The position numbers and the translations under genes were made by a program. Of a DNA stretch of 64,000 bases, positions 10,101 through 18,003 are shown in pieces (positions within the stretch are counted from its first letter, which is position 1; each line of letters opens with the position of its first letter). The notes under the pieces are model-generated. The model had not been told where the DNA came from, did no database searches, and saw nothing but the letters and a program-made list of their open reading frames with translations. Source of the stretch: Affinibrenneria salicis (GTDB lineage: Bacteria > Pseudomonadota > Gammaproteobacteria > Enterobacterales > Enterobacteriaceae); contig NZ_VYKJ01000013.1 in the NCBI RefSeq assembly GCF_008710095.1, forward strand, positions 62,001 to 126,000, written 5' to 3'.

Positions 10101-10583
10101 TCGTTTAACCTGGATTGACAGCTGGCCGTCTTGCGCCCGGATGAACAGAACCTGTATGGCGTTCAGCTGAATGCTGGCGCCGTTGCGGTTCCAGCGCAAC
10201 ACGGGGTGATAGCCCGCCGCCTGTTCCTGCCGTCGTATCTGGTCGAGACGTTCGGCCACCACCGGGCCGTAGACCTTATCCGGATAGTCCTCCAGCGCGG
10301 CCGCCGACGGGGAAAAACGCACCCGGAAGGCGTCTTTTTCGCAGGAGGTGACCTGCAGCACAAGGCAGATATCGCGGCCGGCGTCCGCGCCGTCGCTGCG
10401 GGTTTTGGCTCTGGCGTTGAGATAGAGGGTCCAGTCAGAATCAAAGCCGTTGGCCGAATGCGGCGTGCCGTCCCAGTTGACCGAATAGAGTTCGATATCG
10501 TCGCCAACGCTCCAGTCATGAACCGGCACATAATCGTAGGTGTTATAGGCCCGCCACTCCGGGGGCAGTTCTCGGTTACTCAT
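7185..10583 (-). CDS. GH31 alpha-1,4-glucan lyase (1,5-anhydro-D-fructose-forming)
   Basis: A 1132-residue GH31-clan protein that tracks the red-algal/fungal alpha-1,4-glucan lyases (EC 4.2.2.13) far better than ordinary alpha-glucosidases. Shared segments include YDYVPV near the N-terminus, TCYNYDNLWYNQ, MPPKYIFGYFQ, the nucleophile motif WQDMTVP (Asp584; hydrolases usually have WxDMNE), RRSYII and the acid/base motif HWIGDN (Asp707), and LFIREGAIIP near the C-terminal beta domain. Length also fits the lyases (about 1050-1090) rather than typical GH31 glucosidases (650-900). The enzyme eliminates terminal glucose of starch or glycogen as 1,5-anhydrofructose. No signal peptide is present, so it should act on cytoplasmic glucan. 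It is the second gene of an operon, 27 nt after the Tat-exported protein. Lyase rather than hydrolase activity is inferred from motifs. Confidence 0.8.
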   Translation of the reverse strand: MSNRELPPEWRAYNTYDYVPVHDWSVGDDIELYSVNWDGTPHSANGFDSDWTLYLNARAKTRSDGADAGRDICLVLQVTSCEKDAFRVRFSPSAAALEDYPDKVYGPVVAERLDQIRRQEQAAGYHPVLRWNRNGASIQLNAIQVLFIRAQDGQLSIQVKRLADGAITDISSGPLLHARPGVGTVANMKRKADSATHYFGLGEIIHYNLTGKRNPALGADKAACYGYSGSAQLDHRGTQVTCYNYDNLWYNQPEIFPRQVDYKDAFKTTACIPLYLNAPVYIERAVIAERQQFLGVFLDNTGQSFFSFKDAARDPTAVEAGVQQGEFDCHYMFAQQASGVLDALTYLMGRGARAAESFTLNDRAVMPPKYIFGYFQAKYGCLGLLRPKEETDPARVYIEDIVEGHRAAGIPIEGLGVDIDVQEDKKVFTIKDSFWSGGKVDSGLSVFDWAAQFNLQCQTNITPFVRADKVAYDPGDKTKKQYKTVQGLISNGYCVQNEGEANIAKFRGPRHESDYPGLTYTRIGEVNYPDQNVLVLDYGINVQTGERDTIGSVITDYGNPDAARFWGEQYAGLFNNGLGFIWQDMTVPDPMPHVEDGKNFADTAAPRNQFGWSLNGEAPVDDRRRTNTFNWRGYHGQLQLTDPRFGDGRKTPFVELRNFHAYMLARATYEHGLVANADLLKGYKRSYIICRSGYPGLQHYAGHWIGDNASTWHHLQITVPQILNLGLSGLPIVGADVGGFAPGECAMAPGDTFYGDKHYRSHNPMVYDRLALGPDDIDIGALCEPELMTRWIQTACLQPWMRNHYDAMKQYQEVYHYTSPARGHATFGDIMAAFIRFRVRWHHLLYDAMYQTTQTGLPINKAMCLWEEDGAVFSEANRQRLATQFFIEHSVLVAPILTRSPEGEGTGYAVEKEVYFPCGAQGLAINWYRYNVVEDSVDTGHPIEGGKSQTIRADIASLPLFIREGAIIPERHAQSDLKADFRNIQVLDKFRQPLVLTLYPTGKQGDGYHQLYWDDGGVTRAAEQQGAFSVIDIRQARQRGAADGEALVISVEPRKYDYPLHTFIYFRLRAPNSAVRRISVGSSPLDERVASTDELFRHPRPAACIDEQGDVWIKTATGKLAPDASLTVTVAL

Positions 10584-10610
10584 TGCTACGCTTCCTTATT
10601 ATTCCGTTGA

Positions 10611-11834
10611 TTAGCTATTTTCCGCGGCGCGATGAAATTCAAAGGCGACCCATACGCTGTCGCTGTCGGCGTAGTATTGGTGCGGTGGATAGTGGAAGCA
10701 GGGGTTGTCCATACTGGCGTTTTTCGCGATATCCGATTCGCCTTTCCATGCGTCGTAATCTTTGACCAGCGGCATCGGCAGATGGGTGTTGCCGGGCGCC
10801 AGCCTAAACTCCTCGTACATTTCCGGAAAGGCCTTGCCGGTATCGAAGGGCGAGAACATGCCGCCTTCGGGCTGGATAGCGCGTTTACCGGCGACGGCCG
10901 CGCGCGCTTTGGCCATGTCGGTGAATTTTTGCATACGGCCGAAGCCGATCAACTGGGTATGCACCTCAAGGAAGTTCGTGCCGTGCGCCGCGTGGATCCC
11001 GGCGTCCGAACCGGCCGGCAGCCACCACAGATTGACGTAAATCTCATAGGGCAACGTCTTACTGTTCGCCGGCGCCGGCAGACCGGTTAACCGCCAGGGA
11101 TTTACCTGGATGGCATGGTCCAGATGCAACTGATTGGAGATCCACAGCGGCAGATCGGGCGTGTCGGCGGGGAAGGCGTATTTGGCCCATTTGGTGTCAT
11201 TGGAAAATATATCCGCCTCGATATTGCGGGTATTGCGCACCTGAATCAGCGATATCAGTCCATTCGATGAGGCGTCGGCAGTGGCGATCACCGCTCCGAC
11301 CCTGACGATCACGCTTTGCAGCGACGGCACCGTGCGGCGCAATGGGGAGTCATTCTGCAGATCATTGTTCACGCCGGCGGTAGCGGAGACGAACACCGGC
11401 TGCGCGCCCAGATTGGTGAGAATGACATCGACATTGTCCTGTTGCGCAAACAGGCTGGCCGTATCGAATTCGTGCAGGTTGCTGACCATGACGCCGTGCA
11501 CTAGTCCGCCGTTGAACGGATATTCCGATACGATGTTTTCTCCCGGCGCCGGGCGTACGGTAAAAATACCGGGCGCCGCCGGGTTCGCTTCCGGCGCGTG
11601 GGCGTTGTTCGCCGCGCCGCAGGGCGTTGCGATCACGCCTGGCGGGCATCGGGTCGGCGCGGCCTTATTGCCGCCGTCGCTGGCCATTGTTTTCTGTGCG
11701 CCCACCAGCGCTACGGTGCTCGCCACGCAGCCGCCATACAGAATAAATTTTCGCCGGGAAAGCGAATCCGGCGCGTCCGTTTTTTCCTCTAAAGGGAGAA
11801 CACCCGCCTTTGTTTTTTTTACGTGCATTTTCAT
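10611..11834 (-). CDS. Tat-exported protein of unknown function, possibly cupin-type (anhydrofructose-processing candidate)
   Basis: A 407-residue protein with a long polar N-terminus and a twin-arginine signal (LSRRKFILYG followed by a hydrophobic stretch, residues about 25-50). This implies export of a folded, perhaps cofactor-bearing protein. The mature part is beta-rich and ends with several closely set histidines: HTQLIGFGRMQ, PGNTHLPMP, YPPHQYYADSDSVWVAFEFH. The His spacing is reminiscent of metal-binding cupins. My memory of fungal aldos-2-ulose (anhydrofructose) dehydratase is that its cupin part contains similar segments, but I cannot verify this. It is promoter-proximal to the glucan lyase gene in one operon, which makes a role in converting 1,5-anhydrofructose plausible. 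The function remains a hypothesis. Confidence 0.6.
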   Translation of the reverse strand: MKMHVKKTKAGVLPLEEKTDAPDSLSRRKFILYGGCVASTVALVGAQKTMASDGGNKAAPTRCPPGVIATPCGAANNAHAPEANPAAPGIFTVRPAPGENIVSEYPFNGGLVHGVMVSNLHEFDTASLFAQQDNVDVILTNLGAQPVFVSATAGVNNDLQNDSPLRRTVPSLQSVIVRVGAVIATADASSNGLISLIQVRNTRNIEADIFSNDTKWAKYAFPADTPDLPLWISNQLHLDHAIQVNPWRLTGLPAPANSKTLPYEIYVNLWWLPAGSDAGIHAAHGTNFLEVHTQLIGFGRMQKFTDMAKARAAVAGKRAIQPEGGMFSPFDTGKAFPEMYEEFRLAPGNTHLPMPLVKDYDAWKGESDIAKNASMDNPCFHYPPHQYYADSDSVWVAFEFHRAAENS

Positions 11835-12280
11835 ATTAGCCTCTAATTATTTATGAGTTTAACGATTTTTTAAAAATTTTGTCCGTGGAGACGGCCTCAC
11901 CGAATTTTTCGCAGCACGTTATTGTTTTATTTCCCGCTCGGTTTATCGACCGGTCGAATTAATCCGTCGGTTGGTTTTTTATAAGGAATCCGGCGCCGCA
12001 TAAATTAAATGATGCGACAAAACAGATCGCGGCGATTTAATGTCGCGGCAACCGTAAGGATGCAAGTTATTTGCTGGCTAACTATTTAATTCCAAAATTA
12101 ACCGGGTCAGGGGGGATTGACCCGCCAGGCATAATAACCCTGTGGACTACTGCTGGCTGGCTTACGGTATTGGTTCGTTCGCTGGAAAATAGACGGATTA
12201 TTAACCATGGTTTGTTTTATCGGCTTTTCCGCACCAAAACACCGCAGCGCTTTCAGGATCAGACCATCCTCACGCTGCTT

Positions 12281-12444
12281 TATACCCGTCATACTTCAGG
12301 TTGCGATTGCGTTGGCTGCGTTCAGTGATTCGGTCGGTCGCTGAGCCTTATCCTGCGCGGCAGCGCTTGCGCTGTGCCAGTCGGCTTCGGATCGATTTGT
12401 CGCGCTCTTGCCGTCTTTCTGCAACTCGAATTATTTAGGGTATT
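12281..12444 (+). repeat. Family A palindromic repeat
   Basis: Begins TATACCCGTCATACTTCA and ends CTGCAACTCGAATTATTT followed by AGGGTAT. The ends are imperfect inverted repeats. This is the least degenerate copy in the window and best defines the family. Confidence 0.7.
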
Positions 12445-12451
12445 GCCATGT

Positions 12452-12514
12452 TATACCCGCCGGGTTGCAGTCGGGAAATTTACCGCGGTGCTGCAACCCG
12501 AAATCTGTTGGATA
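12452..12514 (+). repeat. Short family A repeat (about 63 bp)
   Basis: A minimal version with only the two ends: TATACCCGCCGGGTTGCAG at the left and CTGCAACCCGAAATC...GGATAT at the right. These can fold into one hairpin. It lies 8 nt after the full copy. Confidence 0.55.
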
Positions 12515-12860
12515 TTGCGTTATAGGGGTGAAACTCTCTGTTCCTGATAAATCGTTGCGGTGTAATGGAAAAGCGGACATGCGCCTTCTCCACATAATAT
12601 TTGTTTTAGTTATAGATGGTCTCACGGATAATATCCAGTGTACCAGGTTAATAAATGAATGATCGCTCCATTTTTTTTACCGCTGGACGGTATTTTGTCT
12701 GATTCTGATGACCTTTGTTATTCTTTGATTCGCGTTCGGTAATGTGTTTGAAAACATAATGCACGTTAGCTTTAAATTAATGGTGCAGACGTTAACATTT
12801 ATTTAAAAATATATACTGTCAAATAATTCGACGAGTAGCCTGAAAATTCATGGCGTGCGA

Positions 12861-15437
12861 TTATGGCATTTTTTGCGTACTTTTTGACTTGTCCCCGCTA
12901 TTGCGCAGCCAGTCGGGAACGTCCTGCGGCGGCAGCGGCCGGGAGAACAAATAGCCCTGCACCACCGGGCAAGCCAGTTCATTCAGGAGCTGGCATTGTT
13001 CGCCGGTTTCCACGCCTTCGGCCACGACGGTGAGTGACAGGCTGCGGCCAATTCCGATGACCGCCAGCACCAGCGCGCGCAGGCGGTTATCCTGCAGGCA
13101 GTTACCAATGAAACTGCGGTCGATCTTGACCTCGGTTACCGGCAGGCTGGCCAGTCTGGAGAGGCTGGAGAAACCGGTGCCGAAGTCATCGATGGATAAG
13201 CCGATGCCCAGCGCGCGAATCCGCTGCAGCATATCCAGCGTGTCCTGCGTTAACTCCATCACCATGCTTTCGGTAATCTCAAGGGTCAGGCATTGGCCCG
13301 GCAGCGCATACTCAAGCAGCAATCCGGCGATGAACGACGTCAGATCGCGGCGGCGGAAATTAACCGGCGACAGGTTGACCGAGACGGTCGGCACCGAAAT
13401 TCCCCCGGCGCGCCACGCCGCCATCTGACGGCAGGCTTCACGCAGCGCCCAGCGGCCGATCGCTTCGATCTCGCCGATTTCTTCGGCCAGGCCGATGAAT
13501 TTCCCGGGCGGCACGTCGCCGAATATGTCGTCCTGCCAGCGCGCCAGCGCTTCCACACCGTACAGCGCGCCGGTGCGCGGGCATACCTGCGGCTGATAAT
13601 AAAGATGCAAGTCGCCATGGGCGATGGCTTGCCGCAATGCTGCGCCGAGCAGCAAACGATCGCGCGCGATCAGGTTCATTTCAGGGCTGAAAAACTGATA
13701 CGCGCCGCTGCCCGCCGATCTGACCTGGTACATCGCACTTCTGGCGTTGGCGAGTAATGCGTCCCGGTCGGCGTCGTCATACTGATAGTGGCTGATGCCC
13801 ACGCTGGCCGATAGGCTGAAGCGATGCTTATCCACGCTGATGGGTTGTCGCACTACACGCTGAATTTCGTCGGCCATCAGATAAGCGTGCGCGACATTGC
13901 AGTTCTGCGCCACGATAATAAACTGTCTGCTTTCGACATGGCTAAGGAAGTGCTCCGGTTTTAGCCAGTCCTGCAGTCGGTTGGCCAGCGTGACGATGAC
14001 CTGGTCGCCGGCCGTATGCCCCAGCGTGCTATTGATATCCCTGAATCGATCCAGATCGATGCAAAAGAAGCCAATTGGTTGCCCGTTGGCGCAATTCAGC
14101 AGTTCGTCGATATGATTATGCAGGGAATGCAGATTTGGCAGACCGGTTAGCGGATTGAATCTTATCATCCGGGCTATCTGCCGCTGGTTTTCCTCGCGTT
14201 CGACGGCCAGCGTACACAAATGCACGCTGGCATCGGCGATACGTTCGAGGTAAACATTTGGCGCGCCGCCCTGACGGAAGTAAAAGGCAAAGGTCGCCGC
14301 CACGCTGCCGTCCCGACGCTTAACCGGATAGGTCCAGCAGGCGCAAAAACCGTGAGGCAGCATCTGGTGCCGATAGGGCGCCCAGAGCGGATCGGTGGCA
14401 ATGTCATACACCATCACCGGTTCGCCGCGATGGGCCGCCGTTCCGCATCCCGCCACGCCTTCGCCGATCTCGACGCCTTCCCAGTCGGGGCCGTATGATG
14501 CGTGGAAACTCGGCGCCGCCCAGGGGCGCAGCTTGCGATCCACGACCTCGCAGACCGAAACCAGTACGCCCGGCGCGATCGATTCGATGCGCCGGCACAG
14601 AAAGTTGCCCAGCTCGCCGAACGACAGACTGCTGGTCAGCGCCTGCAGCACGTCGCGCTCCAGATCCCGGATTTGCCGCTCCTCGGTGACATCGGATAAC
14701 GCCACGACCAGATTTCGGACGTTATTCGTCTCTGTTTTGTCGAAAACAGGATTGACCGAGAAGCGCACCCACAGATCGCGGCCGTCTTTCGCCACCGCCC
14801 GTATTTCGTCGCTGAAGCCCTGCCCGGCGCGCGCTTTACCCCGCAGCCGGATGCGCGCGGCGGCGTCTGTTTTCGGGCTAAGCAGCAGATTGGCGGCAGA
14901 TTTGCCGATCGCTTCGCCGGCCTGATAGCCGAACAGCGTGCTAAACGCCCGATTGATTTGTACGATGCGCCGCGCGGGGTCAAGGACGAACACCACGCGA
15001 TCGGTATGGTTGATGGCGAGCAGCAGCAGCCGGGTCTCTTCGCGTCGGGCGACTTCGTCCGAGATATCGCGCGCCATGGCCATGTAATGGATGCGTCCGG
15101 CTACATTGATTTTGGACAGTGAAAAGATCGCCCAGATCGACTGGCCGTCCTTACGCTCCATCAGTATTTCACGACTCATGCCGGCTACGCGGGCCTGGCC
15201 GCCCAGACGGTTTTTGCTGGTGTAGTCGCCGTGAATCTTGCGTAATGCGCGCGGCAGCAGCGGGTTCATGTGTCGGCCCAGTATTTCGCCGCGCGAGTAA
15301 CCCCATAGTCGTTCCGCAGCCTCGTTGAAAAACAGAACGCGATCGTTTTCGTCAATCAGCACGACGGCCACAATCGTCTGTTCCAGCGCGGGCAGCAGAA
15401 AGTGGTGGACATCAGAAACCAGGCTTCCTTTTTGCAT
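12861..15437 (-). CDS. dosP: Haem-PAS oxygen-sensing c-di-GMP phosphodiesterase, DosP-like (PAS-PAS-GAF-GGDEF-EAL)
   Basis: An 858-residue signalling enzyme. The order is PAS-A, PAS-B, GAF, a degenerate GGDEF and an EAL domain, matching E. coli DosP. The PAS-A haem ligands of DosP (His77 and Met95 in the published numbering) correspond to His69 and Met87 here, and the neighbouring GMSRE is kept. A haem-bound, O2-responsive sensor is therefore expected. The GGDEF signature is lost (ESRQF at its position), so no cyclase activity is expected. The EAL site is intact (EALARW, ITES, DDFGTGFS, KIDRSF, AEGVET). I chose the ATG at 15437 because GAGGAGA lies just upstream; an in-frame start 30 nt further out has no RBS. 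The usual partner cyclase DosC is absent nearby. Confidence 0.85.
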   Translation of the reverse strand: MQKGSLVSDVHHFLLPALEQTIVAVVLIDENDRVLFFNEAAERLWGYSRGEILGRHMNPLLPRALRKIHGDYTSKNRLGGQARVAGMSREILMERKDGQSIWAIFSLSKINVAGRIHYMAMARDISDEVARREETRLLLLAINHTDRVVFVLDPARRIVQINRAFSTLFGYQAGEAIGKSAANLLLSPKTDAAARIRLRGKARAGQGFSDEIRAVAKDGRDLWVRFSVNPVFDKTETNNVRNLVVALSDVTEERQIRDLERDVLQALTSSLSFGELGNFLCRRIESIAPGVLVSVCEVVDRKLRPWAAPSFHASYGPDWEGVEIGEGVAGCGTAAHRGEPVMVYDIATDPLWAPYRHQMLPHGFCACWTYPVKRRDGSVAATFAFYFRQGGAPNVYLERIADASVHLCTLAVEREENQRQIARMIRFNPLTGLPNLHSLHNHIDELLNCANGQPIGFFCIDLDRFRDINSTLGHTAGDQVIVTLANRLQDWLKPEHFLSHVESRQFIIVAQNCNVAHAYLMADEIQRVVRQPISVDKHRFSLSASVGISHYQYDDADRDALLANARSAMYQVRSAGSGAYQFFSPEMNLIARDRLLLGAALRQAIAHGDLHLYYQPQVCPRTGALYGVEALARWQDDIFGDVPPGKFIGLAEEIGEIEAIGRWALREACRQMAAWRAGGISVPTVSVNLSPVNFRRRDLTSFIAGLLLEYALPGQCLTLEITESMVMELTQDTLDMLQRIRALGIGLSIDDFGTGFSSLSRLASLPVTEVKIDRSFIGNCLQDNRLRALVLAVIGIGRSLSLTVVAEGVETGEQCQLLNELACPVVQGYLFSRPLPPQDVPDWLRNSGDKSKSTQKMP

Positions 15438-16245
15438 TACATCTCCTCTGTTGCGCCGTCGGCGCACGTCTCGTTCCTGATTTCCCTGGCGTGACGGGCA
15501 TCATCGCTACCACGCCGCTATGGCGCGAACGTGCGTCAGCTAAAATGATCGCCGTACCGTAATGCTCGCGGCGCGCCGGGATCTGTCGTCTGGCCGTTCC
15601 CCGTGAAATTAACATTAATGTGCGGCTTTGGGGACTGGTTTAGAGAAAAATTAAAGAATCTGACGGCGTGGCGCCCTGCGTTGACGATGGCGCGTCACAT
15701 ATTGCAGGCCGGAAAGGACGGTTCGTGTTATCTCTCTGATTGTTATTTGTCGATGAGTTTCTTAAAAGAGAGGTTAATTTAATCAAAAGGAGGTTTTTCC
15801 CTGCTTGTTTCTTTATTTTGTTTTAAATGGCATGAATTTATTTTTAATTAATTGTTTTATAATGAATTGTTTTTATGGTTGATTTCTTAAAGTTAAACGT
15901 GCGCACCTGGCCGTTAGACGTCGAGAAACGCGGTTCGGCCGGCTCGCTGACATACGCACCGGGCCGAACGAGGGTGAATATATTCCCTTCATACTGCAAG
16001 CCGCAGGCGCGTTGGGTTTGTTGCTCGCCCTTGCCGGGCCGCCGCCAGCGGCGTTTAACACCGCCGGCGGCGGATTTGCCGCTCACTCCGGCCACTTACT
16101 GCGGTAAGCCGTCGGAGATTAATGAGAGGCATACAGCCTCTCGCGAAGGTCAGCCGTTGGCTGAACCAATTCGTTGCCGACGAATTGGTCGCTGCGTCGC
16201 CGCCTGCCTGCAACGCGAATTAAGCGGGGCGGCTGTCGGGCCGTT
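15438..16245. other. 0.8-kb gene-free stretch with one family A repeat
   Basis: The promoter of the phosphodiesterase should lie in the left 200 nt. 15640-15900 is AT-rich. 15981-16228 is a repeat. No coding region is supported. Confidence 0.6.
15981..16228 (+). repeat. Family A palindromic repeat (about 248 bp)
   Basis: Begins TATTCCCTTCATACTGCA and ends CTGCAACGCGAATTAAG. The interior is homologous to the element at 4492-4727 (shared GCCGGGCCGCC, GAAGGTCAGCC, TTGGCTG and GCTGCGTCGCCGCC segments), which shows a mobile or duplicated unit rather than just matching ends. Confidence 0.6.
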
Positions 16246-18003
16246 TTACCGGGATGTGTTCAATTGCCAGCATTGCGCCTGTTGTTGTTGCTTCCACAAA
16301 CGCGCATACAGGCCGTCTTGCGCCAGTAGCGTCTGATGGTCGCCCTGTTCCATCAGTTTCCCCTGGTTAAGGACCAGAATGGTGTCCGCATAGCGAATAT
16401 TTTTAAGCCGATGGGCAATCACCACAACGGTGCGACCGCGCGCCAGCTCCGTTATCGCGCGCTGAATCTCGGCTTCTGCCGACGGATCGACGCTGGCGGT
16501 CGCTTCGTCCAGTAACAGTATCGGCGCATTTTTCAGCAGCGCCCTGGCAATGGAAATTCGCTGGCGTTCCCCGCCGGACAGCGAGGCGCCCCCTTCACTC
16601 AGCAGGGTGTCGTACCCCTGGGGAAGCGCCTCAATGAACGTATGGGCCTGGGCGCGCCGCGCGGCCTCTATCGCCTCTGCCCGACTGGCTTCCGGTCTGC
16701 CGATGCGCAGGTTATCCAGTACGGAGCCGGAGAACAGCAGCACATCCTGAAAGACCATCGCTACGTGCTGGTGAACCTGCCCGGTTCCGAGGTCGCGCAG
16801 GTCGACGCCGCCCAGACGGATATGGCCGCGTTGTACATCCCACAGGCGGGCGATCAGATGGACCAGCGTGCTTTTACCTGCGCCGCTCGGGCCGACTATC
16901 GCGGTGACGCGGCGAGCCGGCAGGGTACAGGATATGTCGCTGAGCGTCTGCGGCCCGCTGTCGCCGTTGTCATACGCGAAGCCGACGTGGTCGAATACGA
17001 TATTTTCTCCCTGCGGCGTCAGCGGGCGTGCCGGTTCGGGCAATGCCTTTTCCGCCAGCAGAGACTCAATCCGACTCAACGAACGGCGCGCGAAGCGCAG
17101 CATCAGGGTTGACAGACCGACGTCGAAGAGCTGACGGTATACCGGCAGGGCCAGGATCAGGAACAGGATCAGAACGTCCGGCGACAGGGTGCCGTCCGTT
17201 AGCCACCAGACGCCGGCCAGCAGCAGACTGATGTATCCCATTTCCAGCATAAATCCATAACCGGCCAGCCAGGGCGCGGGTTTAGATTCAACGGCGAGCG
17301 TGGCGTCATGATGTTCGGTCAGAATCGACTCCAGGCGCTTCCAGGCCTGGCCAAAGCGTCCGAAGCTGCGGATGACCGCAATGCCCTGCACGTATTCCAG
17401 CAGAGCGGACTGCGCCGCGACGCCGGAAGCGATCATGCGGTCGCCCGGGCGGGCCGCCATGCGCTGGCTTAAGCTCAGCATCAGCAGCGCCAGCGGGATC
17501 CCGGCGCAGGTCAGCAGCGCCAGATGCCAGTCCAGCCACAGCAGGAACAGCATAAGAAATATCGGCATGGCCAGGCCGGACACGAACACCCCTAAGAAAT
17601 GCGACCAGAGGTGTTCGATCAACTCCAGATCCGAGGTCAGCCGCGCGGCCAGATCGCCCCCGCGTTGACGATTAAACCACCCCATCGGCAACCGGCCCAG
17701 ATGGTCGGCGATACGCAGCCGCGCTTCGCCCATCATAGCGTAGGCGCCGCCGAATATCAGCGGCATACCGCAGTAGCCGGCGCCGATACGCAGCGCCACG
17801 CTGACAAGCATCGCCAGACCATAGCCGACGGATTGCGCCGGCGTATCGACGCCCGTGAGAGCGCTGTGCAGCAGGCCGTAGAGCGCGATATAGAACAGCG
17901 CGGAAAAAAATCCCTCGGCCACGCACCACGCCAGTCCGCGCATCAATCGCGGGTCGCGGGTTCCCGATAATCTGAAGCCGGATTGTACCAATTCACGAAT
18001 CAT
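16246..18003 (-). CDS. ABC transporter permease/ATPase, YbtQ-like (siderophore-linked)
   Basis: A 585-residue half-transporter: an N-terminal six-helix transmembrane domain (about 20-310) followed by a nucleotide-binding domain with Walker A GPSGAGKST, signature LSGGERQR and Walker B ILLLDEATAS. It is the second member of a pair whose nearest known parallels are YbtP/YbtQ and Irp6/7 of yersiniabactin loci and PchH/PchI of pyochelin loci. These have exporter-type folds, yet YbtPQ are needed for iron use through import. Its ATG overlaps the preceding stop by one base (TAATG), so translation is coupled and a heterodimer with the upstream gene is likely. Direction of transport cannot be read from sequence. 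Confidence 0.82.
   Translation of the reverse strand: MIRELVQSGFRLSGTRDPRLMRGLAWCVAEGFFSALFYIALYGLLHSALTGVDTPAQSVGYGLAMLVSVALRIGAGYCGMPLIFGGAYAMMGEARLRIADHLGRLPMGWFNRQRGGDLAARLTSDLELIEHLWSHFLGVFVSGLAMPIFLMLFLLWLDWHLALLTCAGIPLALLMLSLSQRMAARPGDRMIASGVAAQSALLEYVQGIAVIRSFGRFGQAWKRLESILTEHHDATLAVESKPAPWLAGYGFMLEMGYISLLLAGVWWLTDGTLSPDVLILFLILALPVYRQLFDVGLSTLMLRFARRSLSRIESLLAEKALPEPARPLTPQGENIVFDHVGFAYDNGDSGPQTLSDISCTLPARRVTAIVGPSGAGKSTLVHLIARLWDVQRGHIRLGGVDLRDLGTGQVHQHVAMVFQDVLLFSGSVLDNLRIGRPEASRAEAIEAARRAQAHTFIEALPQGYDTLLSEGGASLSGGERQRISIARALLKNAPILLLDEATASVDPSAEAEIQRAITELARGRTVVVIAHRLKNIRYADTILVLNQGKLMEQGDHQTLLAQDGLYARLWKQQQQAQCWQLNTSR

Larger units (their letters stand above)
11835..12860. other. 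1.0-kb gene-free region upstream of the lyase operon
   Basis: The part next to the Tat-protein gene (11835-12060) should hold the operon's promoter, though no clear -10/-35 is assignable. 12281-12514 carries two family A repeats. 12515-12860 is AT-rich with no supported gene. Confidence 0.6.

Noticed and set aside
8877..10118. A 413-codon plus-strand open frame inside the glucan lyase gene
   Set aside because: It is antisense to a clearly conserved GH31 protein, has no RBS and its translation resembles no protein. High GC content leaves long shadow frames.
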